DNA from: CAZVQX01 sp964629735
Lineage (GTDB): Bacteria > Bacillota_I > Bacilli_A > RF39 > UBA660
Direction of reading: 5' to 3'
Length of the DNA: 43,266 nucleotides
Assembly (NCBI GenBank): GCA_964629735.1
Contig: CAZVQX010000007.1
Span: 1 to 43,266, forward strand
The notes under the pieces are model-generated. The model saw nothing but the letters and a program-made list of their open reading frames with translations. It had not been told where the DNA came from and ran no database searches. Made by a program: the position numbers and the translations under genes. Position 1 is the stretch's first letter. Each line of letters begins with the position of its first letter. Shown here in pieces: positions 8,084 through 14,364 of the stretch.

Positions 8084-9358
8084 ATGCAAAAACCAAAAGG
8101 GACATATGATGTCTATGGTGAATATGGTAAAAAAATATTGTTTTTAGAATATTTACTAAAAGAAATTATGAACAATTATAATTACGAATATTTTAGAACA
8201 CCCATTTTTGAAGTGAGTGAATTATTTCACCGTGGTGTTGGTGAAACAACAGATATTGTTAGTAAAGAAACATATACATTTGAAGACCGTGGTAATCGGT
8301 TAATGACATTAAGGCCAGAAGGAACAGCTGGGGTAGTTAGAAGCTATGTTGAAAATAAATTATATGCAGCCCCTAACATACCATTAAAAACATGGTATTA
8401 TGGACCAATGTTTCGTTATGAACGACCACAATCAGGAAGGTATCGTGAATTTTATCAATTTGGTGTTGAAGTGTTTGGAAGTTTGAATCCGGCTACAGAT
8501 GCTGAAGTAATAAGTGTAGCGGTTAATTTTTATCGTTTGTTAGGTCTAAAAGGAATAAAGGTCAAAATAAATAGTCTAGGTGATGAAGAGTCAAGAAAAA
8601 ATTATCGTGAAGCTCTATTAAATTATTTCAAGCCTCATTTTAATGAACTGTCAGAAGATTCTCAAAATCGTTATGAAAAAAATCCGTTACGTATTTTAGA
8701 TAGCAAGGATGAAGGAGATAAAATAATCGTTGCTAATGCTCCTAAAATGAGTGATTATTTATCAGATGATAGTTTAGAACATTTCAACAATGTTAAATTA
8801 TATTTAGAAGTATTAGAAATTGAATATGAAGTAGATGATAGTTTAGTAAGAGGTCTTGACTATTATACTCACACAGTTTTTGAAATCGAAGCTGATATAA
8901 AAGGCTTCGGTAGTCAAAATGTATTATGTGGTGGTGGCCGTTATAATAATTTAGTTAGTGAGATTGGTGGGCCAGATACACCTGGTGTTGGTTTCGCAAT
9001 GGGGATTGAACGTCTACTACTGGCACTTGATTATGAAGAAATTAATTTAATTCCTGACGAAGGAATTGATGTATATGTTGTTCCGTTAGATGATAATATT
9101 TCTTATGCTCTAAAGTTAACAGAAGAATTAAGAAATAATGGTTTTGTTACTGAGTTTGATCATATGAAACGTAATTTAAAAAACAACTTTAAACAAAGTG
9201 AGAGATTAAAAGCAAAATTCATAATTATTATTGGTTCTGATGAAATCGCTAATGGAATTTTGACTATTAAAAATAATCAATCCAAAGAAGAATATCAAAT
9301 CCAACAAGAATATGTTTTAAATTTTTTAGAAGAAAAGGTAAGTGAATGGTATGAGTAA
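8084..9358 (+). CDS. hisS: Histidyl-tRNA synthetase
   Basis: A 424-residue class II aminoacyl-tRNA synthetase of standard length. Motif 2 is visible as GPMFRYERPQSGRYREFYQ. The histidine-specific segments are LVRGLDYYTHTVFE and LCGGGRYNNL, and motif 3 is PGVGFAMGIERLLLAL. The C-terminal ~90 residues form the anticodon-binding domain (IDVYVVPLDD onward). It charges tRNA-His in the cytoplasm. TAGGAGGG lies just before ATG, the strongest ribosome site of this cluster. Its end overlaps the following aspS start. No T-box leader is present upstream because it is internal to the operon. Confidence 0.97.
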   Translation: MQKPKGTYDVYGEYGKKILFLEYLLKEIMNNYNYEYFRTPIFEVSELFHRGVGETTDIVSKETYTFEDRGNRLMTLRPEGTAGVVRSYVENKLYAAPNIPLKTWYYGPMFRYERPQSGRYREFYQFGVEVFGSLNPATDAEVISVAVNFYRLLGLKGIKVKINSLGDEESRKNYREALLNYFKPHFNELSEDSQNRYEKNPLRILDSKDEGDKIIVANAPKMSDYLSDDSLEHFNNVKLYLEVLEIEYEVDDSLVRGLDYYTHTVFEIEADIKGFGSQNVLCGGGRYNNLVSEIGGPDTPGVGFAMGIERLLLALDYEEINLIPDEGIDVYVVPLDDNISYALKLTEELRNNGFVTEFDHMKRNLKNNFKQSERLKAKFIIIIGSDEIANGILTIKNNQSKEEYQIQQEYVLNFLEEKVSEWYE

Positions 9359-10664
9359 AATAAAAATTAAAAGTTTAAATAAATATTATAATGAAAAAAT
9401 TACAATTCAGGGATTTGTTGATAAAATTAGAGATTTACAATATGTACAATTTCTTGTGTTAAGAGATAGTACAGGAAAAGTACAATTAACAATTGAAAAA
9501 AATGATGAAAATAAAGAATTAAATGATATTGTTTCATCATTAACTTTAGAAAGTACTTTAAAAGTAAATGGTGTTGTTTTAGAAAACGAAAAAGTTAAAC
9601 TAAATGGTCTTGAAATAATACCTGATACAATTATTGTAACTAGTAAATCATTACCAGAATTACCAATTAATATTAATGATAAAGATAAAACTTTACGTGA
9701 AACAAGACTTGATTATCGCTTTTTAGATTTAAGAAGAAAAGAAAATAATTTGTTTTTCAAATGTCAAACAGTAATTTTACAAGCAATGAGAGAGTATTGG
9801 ATAAACAACGGTTTTATTGAAATTCAATCACCAAAAATATCAGCATCTAATGCTGAATCAGGTGCTGAAGTATTTACCTTAGATTATTTTGGTACACAAG
9901 CCGTTTTATCGCAATCGCCACAATTTTATAAGCAAATGGCAATGGCTGCTGGATTTGATAAAGTTTTTGAGATAGGGCCAGCTTTTCGAGCGGAAAATTC
10001 TCATACATCATATCATGCAACTGAAATATTTATGGTGGACGCCGAAATATCATGGATTGATTCAGTCCATGATGTAATGGATATGCAAGAAGAATGGTTA
10101 AAGTATATTTTAAATAGATTAAATGAAAAATATGGTAATGAGATAGAAGAAGTATTTAATGTTGAGATAAGTAATACTAATGTTAAATTTCCACGGATAA
10201 CTTTTAATGATGCTAAAAAAATATTGTTAGAAAAATATAATTATAAATCAGAAAAAGAAGATGATTTCGAACGCCGCGAAGAAGAGTTATTATGCCAATA
10301 TGTTAAAGAAAAGTATAATTGTGATTTTGTCTTTATTACAAAATTTCCTTATTCGGCTAGACCATTTTATCACATGTTAGATGAGGAAGGAAGAAGCGAT
10401 AGTTTTGACTTATTATACAAAGGTGTTGAAGTAACAACAGGCGCTCAACGTGAACATCGTCCGGAAATATTAGAAAAACAAATTATTGGAAAAGGGCTTG
10501 ATCCAAAAGATTTACAATTTTATATAGATTTCTTTAAATATGGATGTCCTCCACATGGTGGGTTCGGATTTGGATTGGCAAGGTTAATGATGAAAATTTT
10601 TGAAATTGATAATATTAGAGAGGCGACATTTATATATCGTGGTCCTAATCGATTAAATCCGTAA
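9351..10664 (+). CDS. aspS: Archaeal-type aspartyl-tRNA synthetase (probably Asp/Asn non-discriminating)
   Basis: A 437-residue class IIb synthetase. It has an N-terminal OB-fold anticodon domain (about residues 14-105), then motif 1 (FIEIQSPKISASNAESGAEVF), the AspRS-specific VLSQSPQFYKQ, motif 2 (GPAFRAENSHTS) and motif 3 (PPHGGFGFGLARLMM). It lacks the ~130-residue GAD insertion and C-terminal extension of ordinary bacterial AspRS (~590 residues), so it belongs to the archaeal/eukaryal branch, which includes enzymes that also charge tRNA-Asn for the GatCAB route. Discrimination cannot be decided from sequence alone; an asparaginyl enzyme is less likely given QSPQ. It occupies the place of bacterial aspS after hisS. 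The ATG at 9351 overlaps hisS by 8 bp; GTG 9342 is an alternative. Confidence 0.86.
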   Translation: MSKIKIKSLNKYYNEKITIQGFVDKIRDLQYVQFLVLRDSTGKVQLTIEKNDENKELNDIVSSLTLESTLKVNGVVLENEKVKLNGLEIIPDTIIVTSKSLPELPININDKDKTLRETRLDYRFLDLRRKENNLFFKCQTVILQAMREYWINNGFIEIQSPKISASNAESGAEVFTLDYFGTQAVLSQSPQFYKQMAMAAGFDKVFEIGPAFRAENSHTSYHATEIFMVDAEISWIDSVHDVMDMQEEWLKYILNRLNEKYGNEIEEVFNVEISNTNVKFPRITFNDAKKILLEKYNYKSEKEDDFERREEELLCQYVKEKYNCDFVFITKFPYSARPFYHMLDEEGRSDSFDLLYKGVEVTTGAQREHRPEILEKQIIGKGLDPKDLQFYIDFFKYGCPPHGGFGFGLARLMMKIFEIDNIREATFIYRGPNRLNP

Positions 10665-10674
10665 GGGGGGTATT

Positions 10675-11154
10675 ATGAAAAGAAAAAATTATTTAAATTG
10701 GGATGAATATTTTATGGGAATTGCTAAGTTATCGGCAATGAGAAGTAAAGATCCATCAACACAAGTTGGAGCTTGTATTGTCGGAAATGATAATCGGATT
10801 TTATCAATAGGTTATAATGGTACTCCAAACGGATTTGATGATAATAAATTTCCATGGGGAAGAGATGGTGAACCACTTGAAACTAAATACTTATATGTGT
10901 GTCATGCTGAGATGAATGCTATTTTGAATTTTCGTGGTAGTAGTCGTGAATTAGAAGGTGCTAAATTATATGTTGATTTATTTCCTTGTAATGAATGCGC
11001 AAAAATAATTATTCAATCAGGTATTAAAGAGGTTATTTATTTATCTGATAAATATAATGAAACCGATATTGTTAAAGCTTCAAAAAGATTATTAGATGAA
11101 TGCGGTGTAATTTACCGTCAAATTGAAATTGATGAAATAGTAATAAAACTTTAA
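10675..11154 (+). CDS. comEB: dCMP deaminase (ComEB family)
   Basis: A 159-residue zinc-dependent cytidine/deoxycytidylate deaminase. Zinc ligands and catalytic Glu are in CHAEMNAIL (H77, E79) and LFPCNECAK (C105, C108). The substrate-side segment GYNGTPNGFDDN is typical of dCMP deaminases. It converts dCMP to dUMP for dTTP synthesis. In B. subtilis the orthologue is comEB, between comEA and comEC, where it is not essential for uptake; here it is detached and sits after aspS, while comEA and comEC lie next to each other at 22835-25661. AAGGGGGG precedes the ATG. A strong terminator follows, so it ends the relA-to-comEB run. Confidence 0.93.
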   Translation: MKRKNYLNWDEYFMGIAKLSAMRSKDPSTQVGACIVGNDNRILSIGYNGTPNGFDDNKFPWGRDGEPLETKYLYVCHAEMNAILNFRGSSRELEGAKLYVDLFPCNECAKIIIQSGIKEVIYLSDKYNETDIVKASKRLLDECGVIYRQIEIDEIVIKL

Positions 11155-11169
11155 AATGATTTCATTTAT

Positions 11170-11197
11170 AGAACGATTATATAATCGTTCTTTTTTA
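11170..11197 (+). terminator. Intrinsic terminator after comEB
   Basis: AGAACGATT / AATCGTTCT stem with an ATAT loop, followed by six T residues. It closes the relA-dtd-permease-hisS-aspS-comEB run. Confidence 0.85.
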
Positions 11198-11241
11198 TTG
11201 AATATAATTATTATTTATTATATACTTATTTTGGTGATTAA

Positions 11242-12045
11242 ATGGAGAACCGAAGTATAGAAAAAAGTATTATAAAGAAATTTAGAAAATCGATTTGGAG
11301 TAAATTTGTTAGAGCAATTAAAGATTATGAATTAATTAATGAAGGAGATAAAATAGCGGTTTGTATTAGTGGTGGTAAGGATTCAATGTTGTTGGCTAAA
11401 TGTTTACAAGAATTACAAAAACATGGACAAGTAAAATTCGACTTAGAATTTATTGTAATGAATCCTGGTTATAACAAAGAAAATTTAGATAAAATAAAAA
11501 GCAATGCTACTAAATTAAATATTCCAATTAATATTTTTGAAACCGATATTTTTAAAATTGTAGATATTCATGGAAAAAATGATCCTTGTTATTTATGTGC
11601 GAGAATGAGAAGAGGATATTTGTATGATAAAGCTAAAAAATTAGGTTGTAATAAAATCGCTCTTGGTCATCATTATGATGATGTTATTGAAACTATTTTA
11701 TTAAATATATTTTATAATGGGAGTTATCAAACGATGATGCCTAAAGTAGTAAGTCAAAATTTTGATAATATGGAACTTATTCGACCCTTATATTTAATTA
11801 GAGAACAAGATATTATCAATTGGAAAGAATATAATAATTTAGATTTTATGAAATGTGGTTGTAGTATTACAGTTAATAATATTGAAACAAAAAGGGATGA
11901 AATTAAAAAGTTAATAACTTTATTAGAAAAGAGTAATCCAAATATTGCAAAAAATATTTTTTCATCAAGTTCTAATATTAATTTAAATGCCGTAATTGGT
12001 TTTAAAAATAATAATAAAAAATATAATTTTTTAGATTTTTATTAA
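11242..12045 (+). CDS. TtcA-like tRNA thiolation enzyme (PP-loop, Fe-S)
   Basis: A 267-residue PP-loop ATPase of the TtcA/TtuA type. SGGKDSML (residues 43-50) is the ATP-binding PP-loop. CYLCARMRRGYLY (116-128) holds the CxxC pair, and a third cysteine is in KCGCS (C205 or C207); together these fit the three-Cys [4Fe-4S] site of the family. GHHYDDVIET (142-151) is the usual second motif. E. coli TtcA makes 2-thiocytidine-32 in tRNA; the exact position modified here is uncertain. GGTGAT precedes the ATG. The gene is preceded by a terminator and followed by the promoter of a small RNA, so it is likely monocistronic. Confidence 0.85.
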   Translation: MENRSIEKSIIKKFRKSIWSKFVRAIKDYELINEGDKIAVCISGGKDSMLLAKCLQELQKHGQVKFDLEFIVMNPGYNKENLDKIKSNATKLNIPINIFETDIFKIVDIHGKNDPCYLCARMRRGYLYDKAKKLGCNKIALGHHYDDVIETILLNIFYNGSYQTMMPKVVSQNFDNMELIRPLYLIREQDIINWKEYNNLDFMKCGCSITVNNIETKRDEIKKLITLLEKSNPNIAKNIFSSSSNINLNAVIGFKNNNKKYNFLDFY

Positions 12046-12051
12046 AACTAC

Positions 12052-12080
12052 TTGCATTTAATCAATAGATGTGATATATT
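12052..12080 (+). promoter_or_regulatory. Sigma-A type promoter of the small RNA at 12087
   Basis: -35 TTGCAT (12052-12057), a 17-bp spacer and -10 TATATT (12075-12080). Initiation is expected about 12087, which coincides with the first base of the outer stem of the downstream RNA. Confidence 0.7.
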
Positions 12081-12086
12081 TATCTT

Positions 12087-12188
12087 GCTTGAGGAACTGA
12101 TCTTATTAATTTAAGGTCAAAGTTTATGATTAATATATAAATCTTCGGGTTTGTAAATTAAAATTAAACGATATCCTCAAGTTTTTTA
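12087..12188 (+). ncRNA. Unidentified ~100-nt structured RNA (three-way junction with terminal U-run)
   Basis: The RNA is predicted to start at about 12087. The outer stem is CTTGAGGA (12088-12095) with TCCTCAAG (12174-12181), directly followed by six T. Inside are a hairpin of eight pairs including one G·U (TGATCTTA with TAAGGTCA, about 12098-12119) and a long arm capped by a TTCG tetraloop (about 12129-12160), closed by GTTTA/TAAAC. This gives a three-way junction. It lacks the conserved SRP RNA, RNase P and tmRNA motifs. It may be an independent small RNA or a leader/attenuator of the helicase gene 70 bp downstream. Base pairing was worked out by eye; no family match was possible. Confidence 0.6.
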
Positions 12189-12213
12189 ATGTTTATAAAT
12201 GAAATTTATATTT

Positions 12214-12241
12214 AGAGATATTAAATATCTCTTTAATTTTT
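12214..12241 (+). promoter_or_regulatory. Hairpin just upstream of the DEAD-box gene ribosome site (attenuator-like)
   Basis: AGAGATAT / ATATCTCT stem (12214-12232) with a 3-nt loop, followed by TTAATTTTT and, 2-3 nt later, TAGGAGG. It resembles a weak terminator placed inside the 5' leader of the helicase gene, so attenuation or RNA-structure-based control is possible. Confidence 0.5.
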
Positions 12242-12256
12242 GATAGGAGGATGTTT

Positions 12257-13525
12257 ATGACATTTAAACAATTAAATTTACATGAAAGATTGCTTAGAGC
12301 ATTAGATGAACTTGGATATGAAACACCAACTCCGATTCAAAATGATTCTATCCCACATCTTTTAAATAAGAAGGATCTTTTAGGATGTGCCCAAACAGGA
12401 ACAGGTAAAACAGCCGCTTTTGCGCTGCCTATTTTAAATTTTTTACTTGATGATGAAGAAAACTATCGAAAGACTAGGGTACTAGTTTTATCACCAACTA
12501 GAGAACTTGCCATTCAGATTAGAGATAACTTTAGAACATATGGGAAATATACTCATTTTAAATGCGGTGTTATTCTAGGTGGTGTAAATCAAAAATCACA
12601 AGTAGAAGTTCTTAAAAGAGGTGTTGATATTCTAGTTGCAACACCAGGTAGATTACTTGATTTGATAAAACAAAAGAAGGTTGATTTAAGTAATATAGAT
12701 TATTTAGTTCTTGATGAAGCTGACACAATGCTTGATATGGGTTTTATTCACGATGTTAGGCATATTATGAGTCATCTAAAAAAAGAACGGCAAACAATGC
12801 TTTTTTCAGCTACTATGCCTGAGACAATACTTAACTTGTGCAATGATTTTATGAAAAATCCAGTAATTGTTAAAACAAGTATGATTTCATCAGCAGCACC
12901 CAAAATAAATCAAGAATTATATTATGTTGATAAGATTAATAAAGTTAATTTATTAATTGATATTATAAAAAAAGATGATGTTAAATCAACACTGGTTTTT
13001 ACCAAAACAAAACATGGCGCCAATAGATTATCCGATAATCTATTTAGAAGTGGAATTAAGACTGAGGTAATTCATGGCAATAAATCACAAAGTGCAAGGA
13101 CACGAGCACTTCAAAGTTTTAAAAGTGGTAAAAGTAAAGTTTTAATAGCCACTGATATTGCAGCTCGAGGCATTGATATAAATGAATTGTCACAAGTAAT
13201 TAATTTTGAAATGCCATTGGATGCAGAAACTTATGTTCATAGAATTGGACGTACAGGAAGAGCAGGATATGAAGGAACGGCAATATCATTTTGTGATATT
13301 GATGAGAAAAAAAGCCTTGTTGAAATTGAACAATTAATAAACCAAAGAATTGAGGTAATTAATCATGATTATCCAATGCAAAATTTTACTCCTAGTTCTA
13401 AAAAGAGGGCTGGAAGATCATTTAAAAAGAATAGAACAACTAAAAATGTATCACCAGAACAAAAAAGTAATAATCGTAAAAGGTATACCGGTGGTCGACC
13501 TAGGAATGGTAAAAGATCTAAATAA
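12257..13525 (+). CDS. DEAD-box ATP-dependent RNA helicase (CshA/RhlE type)
   Basis: A 422-residue DEAD-box helicase with all motifs in order: Q motif (PTPIQNDSI), I AQTGTGKT, Ia PTRELA, GG, TPGR, II DEAD, III SAT, then the second RecA domain ending with ARGID and HRIGRTGRAG. A ~45-residue Lys/Arg-rich C-terminal tail (KKRAGRSFKKNR and onward) would add non-specific RNA binding, as in CshA. It probably acts in mRNA turnover or ribosome assembly. ATG 12257 is chosen because TAGGAGG (12244-12250) abuts the other candidate ATG at 12251. The long leader contains a structured RNA and an attenuator-like hairpin, suggesting control through RNA structure, as is known for some cold-shock helicases. 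Confidence 0.93.
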   Translation: MTFKQLNLHERLLRALDELGYETPTPIQNDSIPHLLNKKDLLGCAQTGTGKTAAFALPILNFLLDDEENYRKTRVLVLSPTRELAIQIRDNFRTYGKYTHFKCGVILGGVNQKSQVEVLKRGVDILVATPGRLLDLIKQKKVDLSNIDYLVLDEADTMLDMGFIHDVRHIMSHLKKERQTMLFSATMPETILNLCNDFMKNPVIVKTSMISSAAPKINQELYYVDKINKVNLLIDIIKKDDVKSTLVFTKTKHGANRLSDNLFRSGIKTEVIHGNKSQSARTRALQSFKSGKSKVLIATDIAARGIDINELSQVINFEMPLDAETYVHRIGRTGRAGYEGTAISFCDIDEKKSLVEIEQLINQRIEVINHDYPMQNFTPSSKKRAGRSFKKNRTTKNVSPEQKSNNRKRYTGGRPRNGKRSK

Positions 13526-13548
13526 CTAATTATGTTAGTTATTTTTTA
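13522..13548 (+). terminator. Intrinsic terminator after the DEAD-box gene
   Basis: ATAACTAA / TTAGTTAT stem (8 bp, 5-nt loop) beginning within the stop codon, followed by a run of T. Confidence 0.75.
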
Positions 13549-13586
13549 TAAAAAAATAAAATAACCTTTAAAAAAATTAATGATTA

Positions 13587-13595
13587 TGTTATAAT
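13587..13595 (+). promoter_or_regulatory. Extended -10 promoter of the RNA at 13602
   Basis: TGTTATAAT contains an extended TG plus a consensus TATAAT (13590-13595). The -35 region (TTTAAA near 13567) is poor, as is common with extended -10 promoters. Initiation is expected near 13602. Confidence 0.65.
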
Positions 13596-13601
13596 TAAAT
13601 T

Positions 13602-13776
13602 AGCCTAAAAGATACGGTTTAGTCTTTGGAAAAAACCTACTAAGAGAAACGATTGGGAATCTAATTTATAGGTGGTGTTGAAAACTTGATCTCAAGGATC
13701 CTGAAACCTATAATGTGATGCCCACCTGGAAAAACAGGTTTTATCGTTTATCGACTGCCGATCTTTTGGGTTTTTT
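13602..13776 (+). ncRNA. Structured ~170-nt RNA, candidate 6S RNA
   Basis: The RNA is bounded by an extended -10 promoter and a U-run. Outer stem: CCTAAAAGAT (13604-13613) with ATCTTTTGGG (13761-13770), ten pairs including one G·U, followed by TTTTTTG. It continues with CGG/CCG and either AGTC/GACT or a local hairpin TTTAGT/ACTAAG (13618-13644). An inner stem AAACGAT/ATCGTTT (13647-13653 with 13743-13749) closes a large internal loop. The 3' side of that loop carries a hairpin ACCTG/CAGGT (13724-13739), and beyond it is an apical arm TATAGGT/ACCTATA (13667-13673 with 13706-13712). Closing stem, central bubble with 3' hairpin and apical arm resemble 6S RNA. In B. subtilis bsrA lies beside aspS, and an aspS is ~3 kb upstream here. 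Family identity is unproven. Confidence 0.55.
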
Positions 13777-13811
13777 GTTTGTTTTATGGTATAATTAATG
13801 TGGTGATAAAA

Positions 13812-14348
13812 TTGTCAAAAATTAATCAGACTTTATTAAAAATAATAAGAAAGTTAGAAGGTAAATTAGTTGTCATTGGTTCAATTAATGATGAATTACT
13901 GGAAGCAATTGACCAAAATAAAAAAATAGTTGATAGTGATTTATTAATCGAAAATAATTTGATAAAAAAAGCACAAAAAAATTCAATCATTAATAAGACA
14001 ATTTATATTAAAAATTTAAAAAAGTTTTATCATAAAAATAAAGTAGATTATATTATAGCTAATTATGAAAGCATTTTACCAAAAATGAATTATTTTATTA
14101 CTACTAGTGTTTACATCAATAAAAGAGAAATTTATTTATTTTCATATAACGATATAGATATTGAGTTTGTTGCAAAACAATTTAATTATTTTAGTGCTGA
14201 AACTTCAGTAATAGAAGTTAGTGATGGTTGCTTGATTAAAATAATTACAAGTGAGGCAAGTAGCAATAGAGCCCAAAATATCGTTTATTATATTTATTAT
14301 TATTTTTATAAATTGTTTGAATATATTAGTAATTTTTTAGTTAGTTAA
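13812..14348 (+). CDS. Protein of unknown function upstream of smc
   Basis: A 178-residue protein not recognised. It starts at TTG 13812, with GGTGAT (13802-13807) at a good distance. Upstream in-frame codons overlap an extended -10 element (TGGTATAAT, 13787-13795), so they cannot be coding if that promoter is used. The N terminus (GKLVVIGSINDELLEAI) and the middle (KVDYIIANYESILPKMNYFI) vaguely recall a Rossmann-type or degenerate methyltransferase fold, but no catalytic motif is visible. The C terminus is Tyr-rich and amphipathic (YYIYYYFYKLFEYI). It precedes smc by 16 bp and is probably co-transcribed with it; in many Bacillota that position is held by rnc (RNase III), which this protein does not resemble. 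Confidence 0.7.
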   Translation: MSKINQTLLKIIRKLEGKLVVIGSINDELLEAIDQNKKIVDSDLLIENNLIKKAQKNSIINKTIYIKNLKKFYHKNKVDYIIANYESILPKMNYFITTSVYINKREIYLFSYNDIDIEFVAKQFNYFSAETSVIEVSDGCLIKIITSEASSNRAQNIVYYIYYYFYKLFEYISNFLVS

Positions 14349-14364
14349 TAGTGGTAGGTGAAAC

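Noticed and set aside
13602..13776. Riboswitch for the gene at 13812
   Set aside because: A separate extended -10 promoter lies after the terminator, so the RNA seems to be an independent transcript; no known aptamer motif was recognised.
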